Translations under genes and position numbers: made by a program
Shown: piece after piece, positions 1 through 7,954 of the stretch
How positions within the stretch are numbered: position 1 is the first letter of the stretch
How the letters are laid out: every line of letters starts with the position of its first letter
Origin: Acidobacteriota bacterium
GTDB taxonomy: Bacteria > Acidobacteriota > UBA6911
NCBI GenBank assembly: GCA_016934555.1
Contig: JAFGSS010000010.1
Coordinates: 1-35,091 of the forward strand
Length of the DNA: 35,091 bases
Reading direction: 5' to 3'
Notes under the pieces: model-generated
Told to the model about the DNA's origin: nothing
What the model saw: the letters and a program-made list of their open reading frames with translations, nothing else
Database searches by the model: none

Positions 1-480
1 ACTCCTCGAGGGACGCGCGTTCCGCCAGGGCCTCTTCGAGTTTGCGCTCGAGTTCGGCGCGGCTTTCTTCCCGCGCGGCGAGTTCCGTCCGCAGCGATTC
101 CTCGAGGGACGCGCGTTCCGCCAGGGTCCCTTCGAGTTTGCGCTCGAGTTCGGCGCGGCTTTCTTCCCGCGCGGCGAGTTCCGTCCGCAGCGATTCCTCG
201 AGGGCCGCGCGTTCCGCCAGGGTTTCTTCGAGCCTGCGTTTGAGTTCGGCGCGGCTTTCTTCCCGCGCGGCGAGTTCCGTCCGCAGCGATTCCTCGAGGG
301 ACGCGCGTTCTGCCAGGGTTTCTTCGAGTCTGCGTTCGAGTTCGGCGCGGCTTTCTTCCCGCGCGGCGAGTTCCGTCCGCAGCGACTCCTCGAGGGATGC
401 GCGTTTCGCCAAAGTTTCTTCGAGCCTGCGCTCGAGTTCGGTGCGGCTCTCGTCCCGCGCGGCCAGTTCGGCCCGGAGCG
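1..480 (-). repeat. Tandem 96-bp (32-residue) coiled-coil repeats
   Basis: The motif CTCGAGGGA/GGCC recurs at 5, 101, 197, 293 and 389, an exact 96-base period. The copies differ by only a few bases and continue beyond the left edge. On the minus strand each unit encodes a 32-residue heptad-like segment built on LEESLRTELAARE, SRAELERRLEET and LAERAS. The last, more diverged copy runs to about 480. The near-identity at DNA level points to recent expansion by recombination or slippage. Confidence 0.9.
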
Positions 481-2200
481 CCTCGTCCTGCCGCTCGAGC
501 CGCGTGCTGGTTTCCTCCAGCGCCGCCTCCAGTTCTCTTTGATGGCGTTCGGCTTCCCGGAGCCTCTGCTGCATCTCCTCCCGCTGCTGTTCGTGCTGAG
601 CCTTTTCCTTCGCGAGCAGGTCCGAGACCTCTGCCAGCGCGGCATCCGCCTGGGCCTGCCGCTGCTCGAAATCGCGCCGCTCTTCCTCCAGCCGCCCCTG
701 CTCGTCCCCTTGGTTGTCCAGCAGCTGTGCCCGGGAGGACGTCAGCTCGGCCGTGGCCGCCTCGAGCCGCTCCGATCGCTCCCGCAATTCCCGTTGGGAT
801 TGTTCCCAGCGCTCGCGCTCCGCGCCGTGTTCCTCCTCGAGTTGCCTCACCCGCGCCTGGGCCTCCTCCACCGCCGCCTGGAGTCTGGCCTGCTGTTCTT
901 CGGAGGCCTTTTTCTGCGACTCGGCCTGGCGCAGGGCCGTCTCCCACCTGGAGAGCTTGAAGTGGCTCTTTTCCTGGAGCTCGCGGAAGCGCACCTCGTA
1001 GGTGCGCAGCATCGTGGTCAGATCTTCGTACTTTTTCAGGATCACCCCTTCGGCGCCGGCGTCTCCGTCGAGGGGGCGGGGGGGATGAAGGGTGGCCAGG
1101 ACCGACGCGGCGCTGCCGGGACTGCGCCTCAGGGGGATGGCCCGGAGTTCCACTCCCGGAATCGACCCGTCGATACCCTTCCACTTCAGGCTGATGGAAG
1201 CGCTGGACCATGCGCCGACCGTAGCCAGGAATTTCTGCACCGCCTCCCGCTCCTGGGGGGGGACGAGGTGAAGGAGATTTTTGCCGATGACCTGGTCGCT
1301 TCGGTGCGCCCCTATCCGTTCGAGCCCGGTGCGGTTCACCGCCAGAAAGGAGCCGTCGGGGGCGACCAGTGCGACTCCTACGGGAACGGTCTCCACGATG
1401 AGGCGCAGCCGTTCCCCCTGTTTTTTGAGCGCTTCCTTTTCGCGCGCCAGCCGGCCCATCCGGACGGCCCTTTCCACCTGTGCCAGCAGCCTCCGGGGGA
1501 ACTGTTCGGTTCGGGGGATGGAGTCGGCGGCCCCGGCGTTGAGGGCCGCGATCGCCGCGGCTTCATCCCCCGGTTCCGTCAGCGCGATGACGGGGATCCC
1601 CGGGTAGTCCCGCACGGCGTCCTTGATCGCCTTCACCGCGGCCGCGCTCTCCCCGGGACAATCGATGACAACGAGGTCCCCCGCGGCGTCCCCGGTCTGC
1701 GGGGGGGCGTCGGCCCCCTGCGAAAGCGGATGGATCAGAAGGGAGGGCACATCGGCAAAATGCCGTTGAAAGGGCTCCAGTTCCCCCGCATACAGCATCC
1801 TGACGCGCCGGACCTGGTGGGGGGCGGGTGGCCGGCGCGCGGCCGCCTGCAGGAGGGCCTGGTGCAACACGGTTCCGAATCCCGGGCGTTTGGGAACGAA
1901 GAGGTCGACGCATCCGCCGAGCAGGGCCTCCGCGGCCTCGTCCCCGGTCTCCGGGGTGAGGACCACGATGACGGCGGGGTTCCTTTCGCGCTTCAGTCCC
2001 TCGGCCATGAAGGCGGCTTCCGGGCGCGGGATGGAGCCGTCGATCAGGAGCGCGTCGAAGGCGCCGGCGACGGCCATGCGAGCGCGGGCATCCTCGATTC
2101 CCGGAGAGGTGTGAATCGCCGGGGCGGGGGAGAAGGGTTCGAGTTCCTGGCGGAGCGCGGCTTCTTCGCTCGCATCGCTGCTGACATAGAGTAGGTTCAT
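1..2200 (-). CDS. Receiver-receiver-PAS signalling protein with long repetitive coiled coil (3' end outside window)
   Basis: The frame is open from the ATG at 2200 to the left edge, 733 codons without a stop, so the C-terminus is missing. Residues about 1-115 look like a response-regulator receiver (candidate phospho-Asp in LLIDGS, then VVLTPE and FVPKRPG). Residues about 130-250 look like a second, more degenerate receiver (VVIDCPG, VIALTEPGDEAAA, with Arg where the conserved Lys is expected). A PAS domain follows at about 265-385 (ETVPVGVALVAPDGSFLAVN). From about 390 on the protein is highly charged Glu/Arg/Gln-rich coiled coil, ending in near-perfect 32-residue repeats. No kinase, GGDEF or DNA-binding output domain is visible in the part seen, so the output is unknown. 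It probably acts as a cytoplasmic sensor or scaffold. It lies next to a PilZ gene on the same strand, 98 bases upstream. Only a weak ribosome-binding site is seen. Confidence 0.8.
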   Translation of the reverse strand, partial: MNLLYVSSDASEEAALRQELEPFSPAPAIHTSPGIEDARARMAVAGAFDALLIDGSIPRPEAAFMAEGLKRERNPAVIVVLTPETGDEAAEALLGGCVDLFVPKRPGFGTVLHQALLQAAARRPPAPHQVRRVRMLYAGELEPFQRHFADVPSLLIHPLSQGADAPPQTGDAAGDLVVIDCPGESAAAVKAIKDAVRDYPGIPVIALTEPGDEAAAIAALNAGAADSIPRTEQFPRRLLAQVERAVRMGRLAREKEALKKQGERLRLIVETVPVGVALVAPDGSFLAVNRTGLERIGAHRSDQVIGKNLLHLVPPQEREAVQKFLATVGAWSSASISLKWKGIDGSIPGVELRAIPLRRSPGSAASVLATLHPPRPLDGDAGAEGVILKKYEDLTTMLRTYEVRFRELQEKSHFKLSRWETALRQAESQKKASEEQQARLQAAVEEAQARVRQLEEEHGAERERWEQSQRELRERSERLEAATAELTSSRAQLLDNQGDEQGRLEEERRDFEQRQAQADAALAEVSDLLAKEKAQHEQQREEMQQRLREAERHQRELEAALEETSTRLERQDEALRAELAARDESRTELERRLEETLAKRASLEESLRTELAAREESRAELERRLEETLAERASLEESLRTELAAREESRAELKRRLEETLAERAALEESLRTELAAREESRAELERKLEGTLAERASLEESLRTELAAREESRAELERKLEEALAERASLEE

Positions 2201-2298
2201 AATGATCCCGGCCTGCGCTTCCGCCCCGGGCCCGATGCCAGATGGCAGGAGGCGGTCATTCTCTGAATATGCACCCTTCGCCCGAAGTCCTCAAGGGA

Positions 2299-2820
2299 TT
2301 ACCAATCATTCATCTGGAGCATTCTGTCCAGGTCCGCTCCAAAGCCGCCCGGCGCAAGGACCGTCAAGACGGCGGGATCCTCCCGGGCGCTTCCTTCCGG
2401 GGGGGGCGATGACGGTTTGGGATCTCCGAAATCGTTTACGATGTCCGGAGCCGGGATCGGGCACGGCTCGGCAGCGGGCACGGCGTCGACCGCCAGGTCG
2501 TCCAGGACGGTCAGGGGACTCTCAAAGGTGATGGCCGATTCGTACAGCGGGGGACCCGAGATCGACTTGATGCTGGATCGCAGGACGATGCCGGAGACTT
2601 TGAAAACCCCCTTGGTCGTCATGATCTTGAGAAGGATTTTCATGTCCGGGCGCAGGCGGAACACCGTGTGGAGCAGTATTCCCCCCCTGGAGATGTCGAT
2701 CACCCGGGCTTCGGTTCCCTGGTTGATGGACACCCCCTTGAGGGAGGGGACATCTTTCGGGGCCAGGCGCCGCCAGTGCCTCCGGTCGGAGCCGTCGAAG
2801 GTTCTTTTTCGTTGCTTCAT
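2299..2820 (-). CDS. PilZ domain protein (predicted c-di-GMP receptor)
   Basis: A 173-residue protein with the two PilZ hallmarks: an Arg-rich motif near the N-terminus (DRRHWRRLAP) and, after a short spacer, DISRGG, matching the D/NxSxxG motif that binds cyclic di-GMP. A beta-rich core follows (LRPDMKILLKI, FKVSGIVLRSS), then a Pro/Asp-rich tail of about 60 residues with no recognised domain. I chose the ATG at 2820 because PilZ similarity starts right after it and a GGAAGAG sequence lies upstream; the frame is open further, to 2919. The partner it controls cannot be read from sequence. The adjacent receiver/PAS protein downstream suggests a small signalling pair, which is inference. Confidence 0.75.
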   Translation of the reverse strand: MKQRKRTFDGSDRRHWRRLAPKDVPSLKGVSINQGTEARVIDISRGGILLHTVFRLRPDMKILLKIMTTKGVFKVSGIVLRSSIKSISGPPLYESAITFESPLTVLDDLAVDAVPAAEPCPIPAPDIVNDFGDPKPSSPPPEGSAREDPAVLTVLAPGGFGADLDRMLQMNDW

Positions 2821-2945
2821 GGTGTCCACTCTTCCGCCGCACGGCCATGCGCTGCCGGCATCGTTTCCCGGTGCAGATCGGCTCCGGACCGCGGCACTCC
2901 ATCTGATCGGCGGATGCACGGTGGGAGTTTAGTCTGAAATGCCCC

Positions 2946-5900
2946 CTATTTCTTGGGCGACAGGGTGTTGCCCCGGGGCGGCGGCGGTAGGGGATTTGAA
3001 ATCGGGCCTCCCGGGCCGGGGGCGGCCGGGGGGTAGGGGACCTCCGCGGTCTCGATCGAGTCCGAGCGCGCCCGCAGCGACTCGAGGTCGGGGGCCAGGA
3101 TCTTCAGGATGGACACGGGGAGTGCGCTGGTGAACCGGTATTCCCCGGCGCGACTCCCCGGCACGAACGCCGTGAGGACCCCGTAGTAGCGGTCCCCGAT
3201 GTAGAAGACGAAGGTGGCCGTGCGGTCGAGGGCGCGCGAGGAGAGCACCCGCCCGCCCCGGTCCACGGTATCGACGCGGTTGTCCCCGGAGCCCGTTTTC
3301 CCCCCGGCCACGAGGGTCCGGTCCCCGATCCTGAAGGCGCCCGACAGCCTCGCGGCCGTTCCCGACTCGATGACGCCGGCCAGGACCGGCAGCATCGCCC
3401 GGGCCGCCGCGCGGGGCAGCACCCGCCGCCCCTCCGCTTCATCCGGTTCCATAACGGTTTCATAGGGGGTGTTTTCGGCGAAGCGGAGGCGCGTGACGCG
3501 CATGCCGGGCCGGTACTCCCCGTCGTTGAGCAGGATTCCCATGAGCTCGGCCAGGGCCTCGGGCCGGTCCCCCGAGCTGCCCAGCGCGGTGGCCAGCGAC
3601 GGCACCAGGCTGTCGAACGGAAACCGGAGCCGGCGCCAGGCGGGCGTCATGCGCCGGAAGGCGTCCTGTTCGAAACGGATGCGCAGCCTGCGCTCCTGGG
3701 GGGCGCGGTTTCCCTCCTTCAGGAGCCAGACGGCGGTCACCTGGCGGGCGGCGCCGCTCCGGGCATAGAGTTCCTCCCAGGACAGTTCCGGTTCCCGGAA
3801 CAGGGCGCCCGCCGTCCAGAGCCGCAGGGGATGGACCCCGAGAAGGTACCCGTAATCGGACAGGTTCAGCCGGGGGTTTCCGTAGGCCTTGACCCACCGC
3901 TCCACCGCCTGGGGGGAGCCGTCGGCCCCGAAGCGCTCCATCCATCCGGCCAGGGCGGCGGCGCCCCCGCCGCGGTTCCAGGCGTAGAAGGTGATGGCCA
4001 GGTGGCGGGGGGACAGCGCCCTCTCCCCCAGCAGAGTTTCCAGGACGGCGCCCGGGTCGCGCTTCCGGAATGCGCGCCAGGCCTCGCGGAGGAAATGGCG
4101 CGACTCCTCCTCGGCGAGCTCCCGCAGCATCCGGAGCCGGACGGGGTGACCGGCTTCGGCGAGAATCTCTTCGGTGTCGTAGGGGAGGCGGGCCTCGTGG
4201 AACTTCACGAGGTCGCGCATCAGGCGCACATAGGCCAGGTTGATGGAATGGCGCGTGGCCTCGCGGACGGTGACGATGCGTCCGCCGTCGGCCCGGTTGA
4301 AATTGCCGAAGGTGTGGACCCCCCCTCCGGTGAAAAACCGCTCCCCGGTTCCGGCGGAGTACTTCCGGTCGAGCGCCAGCTCCAGAAACGCCTCGAGGGT
4401 GGGCCGGGGCTCCCCCCCGAGCGTTTCCAGGGCCCACCGGGTAATCGGGTCGCGCGCTCTCGCCTTTTCCCGCTCCAGGGCGTCGGCGTCCAGGGGGGCG
4501 AATTGCCCGTGGAGCGACGCGGCGATATCGAGGTAATGGGCCAGCACGCGGAGCTTGGCCGTGCTCCCCAGCTGCATCTTCATCCCGGTGTTGATGTCGA
4601 ACGGGGCGTTGAGGTTGTCGGTGATGCCGCGCACGAGGTTCCCCCGGGGGGTCCTCTCGACCAGGATCAGCCCGTAGATGATGTGGGAAGGGTCCCCCTG
4701 GCCCAGGAGCCGCTCCCCTCCGAGGCCCCGCCCGGCGATGAAGGCGGGGTCCCGCAGCTCGGCGAACAGGGTCGCGACCCGGTGCTGGAAAACGGGGTCG
4801 ATGGTGGATTCGACGTCGAGGTGCAGGCGGTCGAGTTCGTATAGCCCGGGCACTCCCAGGAGCCCGGCCAGGTTCGCGCGGATCTCGTTGACGGCCTTGT
4901 TTTCCGCGTAGAAGGGGACGGAGTATTTCGGGGGACGGGCGGAAAAGGCGACGGGCGCGCCCTGGACGCGCCCGGCGAAGTCTCCCGAGATCGCCCCCGC
5001 CTCGGCCAGGAAGCGGACGTAGAAATCGACCCGGTTTTCGAGGGCCGCGCGGCCGTTCAGCAGGTAATGGCTCGGGGCCCGGACGGCGCAGAGGAGGGCC
5101 ATGACGTGCTTGAAGATCCGGGCCTTCTCGTCCGTTTCGGCCGGATCGGCCAGGACCCGGCAGGCCTGCTGGAAGTCGAGCCCGAACCAGGAGTAGAGGC
5201 CGTTGCCGAGGCCGTGGATTTCCCCGTACCCGGGGGTCGCCGCCAGCGGGATGGAATTGAGGTAGTTCAGCACGATCCGCCGCCGCTCCTCGCGCGTATC
5301 CATCCCGCCCTGGTAGACCCGCAGGCTGGCGTCCGTCATCTGACGGAGCTTGGCCAGCACCGAGTCGGTCCTCCCCTCGTCCGAGTGGCGGAATTTCTGC
5401 ATCTGGGTGGCCAGGGTGCTCCCCCCCTCGACGGACAGGGGCAGGCCCAGCTTGTTGCCGGCGTAGAGAAAGATGGCCTTGGCGAGCCGGTCCCAGTCGA
5501 CGACGGGATTGGTTCTCGCATCGGCCGGCTGATCGAGTTCCCGGTTCTCGATGATCAGCAGCCCTTTTACGACCAGGGGCGGGATCGCCTCGAAGCTCTC
5601 GAAATGGTACTCGGCCAGCGGAGCCGCAAACAGGGGTTGACCGTCGTTGCCGCGGATCCTGAGTTTGGTGGACATCGGTTCGGGGTAGGGGGGGAGGATG
5701 CCCCAGCCCGCGACGCGCTCCAGTTCGCGCGAGAACCGGACCTGCCCGGCGACAGTGTATCCCGCCGCCCCGAGGCGTCGCACGAAATCGGGGATCAGGG
5801 CGTACCCGGTGCGGATGTCGTACGGCCCGTGCCGCGGGAAGACGATGTTGGGGCTCGGTCCCGGCTCCATTCGGTAGGACAGTTTTCCGGCGTAATAGGA

Positions 5901-6089
5901 AAGGGCGCGTGAACTGAAGGCGGAGGTGCGCATTTCGTAAAGGGCCGCGCTCGAGACGACCAGCAGGACGGCGGTCCATTTGAAGAGACGGGGGTGACGG
6001 CGCGGGAGCCCCCACAGGTCGGCGGGGCGCAGGCGCCGGGCCCGGCTGCGGAGGCTGTTCAGGATTTTCCGGCCATCAAAGTCGCTCAA
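2946..6089 (-). CDS. Class A penicillin-binding protein (GT51 transglycosylase plus transpeptidase), enlarged
   Basis: A 1047-residue peptidoglycan synthase acting on the periplasmic face of the inner membrane. One membrane anchor lies at about residues 36-52. The GT51 domain covers about 150-350: the catalytic Glu is probably E181 in IIENREL, and EGGSTLATQMQK (221-232) matches the family GGSTxxQQ motif with changes. The transpeptidase domain has the nucleophile motif STAK (S509-K512), SIN (S615-N617) and KTGS (from K931). The SxN to KTG distance is over 300 residues, much more than in ordinary PBP1-type enzymes, so there is a large insertion. The TTG at 6089 is the best start in frame, with GGAAGGA upstream at a rather long spacing. 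The tail is Pro-rich. It follows metXW by 47 bases and may be cotranscribed with it. Confidence 0.85.
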   Translation of the reverse strand: MSDFDGRKILNSLRSRARRLRPADLWGLPRRHPRLFKWTAVLLVVSSAALYEMRTSAFSSRALSYYAGKLSYRMEPGPSPNIVFPRHGPYDIRTGYALIPDFVRRLGAAGYTVAGQVRFSRELERVAGWGILPPYPEPMSTKLRIRGNDGQPLFAAPLAEYHFESFEAIPPLVVKGLLIIENRELDQPADARTNPVVDWDRLAKAIFLYAGNKLGLPLSVEGGSTLATQMQKFRHSDEGRTDSVLAKLRQMTDASLRVYQGGMDTREERRRIVLNYLNSIPLAATPGYGEIHGLGNGLYSWFGLDFQQACRVLADPAETDEKARIFKHVMALLCAVRAPSHYLLNGRAALENRVDFYVRFLAEAGAISGDFAGRVQGAPVAFSARPPKYSVPFYAENKAVNEIRANLAGLLGVPGLYELDRLHLDVESTIDPVFQHRVATLFAELRDPAFIAGRGLGGERLLGQGDPSHIIYGLILVERTPRGNLVRGITDNLNAPFDINTGMKMQLGSTAKLRVLAHYLDIAASLHGQFAPLDADALEREKARARDPITRWALETLGGEPRPTLEAFLELALDRKYSAGTGERFFTGGGVHTFGNFNRADGGRIVTVREATRHSINLAYVRLMRDLVKFHEARLPYDTEEILAEAGHPVRLRMLRELAEEESRHFLREAWRAFRKRDPGAVLETLLGERALSPRHLAITFYAWNRGGGAAALAGWMERFGADGSPQAVERWVKAYGNPRLNLSDYGYLLGVHPLRLWTAGALFREPELSWEELYARSGAARQVTAVWLLKEGNRAPQERRLRIRFEQDAFRRMTPAWRRLRFPFDSLVPSLATALGSSGDRPEALAELMGILLNDGEYRPGMRVTRLRFAENTPYETVMEPDEAEGRRVLPRAAARAMLPVLAGVIESGTAARLSGAFRIGDRTLVAGGKTGSGDNRVDTVDRGGRVLSSRALDRTATFVFYIGDRYYGVLTAFVPGSRAGEYRFTSALPVSILKILAPDLESLRARSDSIETAEVPYPPAAPGPGGPISNPLPPPPRGNTLSPKK

Positions 6090-6136
6090 GGGCGCCCGTC
6101 CTTCCGGGCACCCGGTCGGATGCCCTGCTGTTGGAG

Positions 6137-7951
6137 TCAGCGGCTGATCACGAAAATGGCCATGTCGGCCAGCCGGTTGGCGTCATCGGTCACCACGCGC
6201 CCCTCCTCGGTGTCCAGCGAGATCCGTTCATGGACGGTGATGTGATGATCCCGGCAGAAATCCTCGAAATCGGCGATGGAGAAAAAGCGGATGTTCGGGG
6301 TGTTGTACCACTCGTGGCGGAGAAGACCGGAGGAAAGCGGCGACTTCCCCTCCTCCTGCAGCATCCGTCGCAGCTTGTGGTAGGCGAAATTGGGGAAGCT
6401 CACTATCGAGCGCCGGCCCACCCGCAGCATCTCGTTGATGAGGCGCTCGACGTCCCGGACCGCCTGGAGGGTGTGCGAGAGCACGACACAGTCGAACTGG
6501 GCGTCCGAAAAGATCTCCAGCCCCGAGTTCAGGTCGGCCTGGATGACGTCAAACCCCCGCTCCAGGCAGTGCAGCACGTCCTCCTCGTTGATCTCGAGCC
6601 CCACGAGTTTCCGGTTCCCCTCCTCGCGCAGCCGGACCAGGAGCGATCCCCGGCCGCAGCCGAGGTCGAGCACGCTGGCGGCCGGGTGGATGAGGCGCAC
6701 GATCTGGTTGTAGTCGATCCGGGGGCGTCGCAGGGCGCCGAAGATGCTCGTCGGTGCGTCCGCGTCCAGGTCCTCTTCCTCCCCGGTCTCTTCGGGGGCG
6801 CCGCGGAGGTTGTGGAGGAAGGCACGCATGAACCCCCCGTAAACCGGGAGTTCGTCCGGCAGCAGGAACGCGTCGTGGCCGCAGGAACTGGCGATGTTGC
6901 CGTAGCTGACCGGCTTGTTGCGCACGATCAGCGCGTGGACCAGCTCCCGCGACTGGCCGGGGGGGAAGAGCCAGTCGCTGGTGAAGCTGACGATGAGCCA
7001 CCGGCATTGCGACCGCCCCAGGTTCTCGGACAGGGCCTCGAGCGTTTCCCCGAGGTCGAAGAGGTCCATCGCCAGCGAAAGCCTGATGTAGCTGTTGGCG
7101 TCGAACCGTTCCACGAATTTGTCCCCCTGGTAGGCCAGGTAGGAGCCCACGCTGAACCGCTTTTCGAACGCCGTGGACAGGTCCCGCGGCTTCAGGCGGT
7201 CGGCGCCGAACTTCCGCCGCATCGATTCGGGGGAGAGGTAGGTGATGTGCCCCAGCATGCGCGCCAGTGCGAGCCCCACGGCCGGCGTCGTGCCTTCGTT
7301 CAGGTACTGGCCGCCCCGGAAATCGGGGTCGCGCTGGATCGCGTTGCGCCCGACCACGTCGAAAGCCAGCGCCTGCGTCGTCAGCCGGGCGCTGGTGGCG
7401 ATGGCCACGACGCCCGCGACCCGTTCGGGGTACCGTACGGCCCAGGTGAGCGCCTGCTGCCCCCCCATCGAGCCGCCGACCACCGCGAGCAGGCGGCCGA
7501 TCCCCAGGTGGTCGAGCAGCAACCGCTGCACCTCCACGATGTCGCCCGTGGTGATCGTGGGGAAGTCGGCCCCGTAGATCCGGCCCGTGGCGGGGTTCGG
7601 GCTGTTGGGACCCGTGGTGCCCCGGCAGCCGCCGAGGGCGTTGGAGCAGAGAACGAAATAGCGGTCGGTGTCGATCGACAGTCCCGGACCGACGACGAGG
7701 TCCCACCACCCGGGGTCGTCGTCGGCCGTGTGCCGGGCCACGTGGGAATCCCCGCTCAGGGCATGGCAGATCAGGATGACGTTGTCCCGCGCGTCGCTCA
7801 GCCTCCCGTAGGTCTCGTAGGTCACGGTGACGCCCTGGAGCTCTTCGCCCAGCTCCAGGGCGAGCGGGCCCGGGAGCGAAAAGGTGTGCGCGTGCCTGAG
7901 CGGGCGCCCGGTGCGTACGCTGTCGCTGCTTTCAAAGAGGTGTGGGGCCAT
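6137..7951 (-). CDS. metX: Homoserine O-acetyltransferase fused to MetW-like methyltransferase domain
   Basis: A 604-residue fusion. Residues about 15-385 are an alpha/beta-hydrolase homoserine O-acyltransferase (MetX) with the nucleophile in GGSMGG (S161), the acid in TSDWLFPP (D326) and the base in CGHDAF (H359). It makes O-acetyl- (or O-succinyl-) homoserine for methionine synthesis; the acyl donor is not certain from sequence. After an acidic linker (about 386-402, rich in Glu and Asp) comes a MetW-like class I methyltransferase fold (about 405-604) with the SAM motif VLDLGCGRG and an acidic position in GLEIN. In many proteobacteria metX and metW are separate neighbouring genes. The ATG at 7951 lies three bases after the metY stop, with GGAG inside the end of metY, so the two are almost certainly translated from one mRNA. 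Confidence 0.93.
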   Translation of the reverse strand: MAPHLFESSDSVRTGRPLRHAHTFSLPGPLALELGEELQGVTVTYETYGRLSDARDNVILICHALSGDSHVARHTADDDPGWWDLVVGPGLSIDTDRYFVLCSNALGGCRGTTGPNSPNPATGRIYGADFPTITTGDIVEVQRLLLDHLGIGRLLAVVGGSMGGQQALTWAVRYPERVAGVVAIATSARLTTQALAFDVVGRNAIQRDPDFRGGQYLNEGTTPAVGLALARMLGHITYLSPESMRRKFGADRLKPRDLSTAFEKRFSVGSYLAYQGDKFVERFDANSYIRLSLAMDLFDLGETLEALSENLGRSQCRWLIVSFTSDWLFPPGQSRELVHALIVRNKPVSYGNIASSCGHDAFLLPDELPVYGGFMRAFLHNLRGAPEETGEEEDLDADAPTSIFGALRRPRIDYNQIVRLIHPAASVLDLGCGRGSLLVRLREEGNRKLVGLEINEEDVLHCLERGFDVIQADLNSGLEIFSDAQFDCVVLSHTLQAVRDVERLINEMLRVGRRSIVSFPNFAYHKLRRMLQEEGKSPLSSGLLRHEWYNTPNIRFFSIADFEDFCRDHHITVHERISLDTEEGRVVTDDANRLADMAIFVISR

Positions 7952-7954
7952 GGA

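Noticed and set aside
1-480. CRISPR array
   Set aside because: The repeats are directly tandem with no unique spacers and lie in an open coding frame.
42-2194. Long plus-strand reading frames (166, 187 and 551 residues) at the left end
   Set aside because: They are mirror images of the repetitive minus-strand coiled-coil gene. Their products are low-complexity, and the minus strand has clear receiver and PAS domains.
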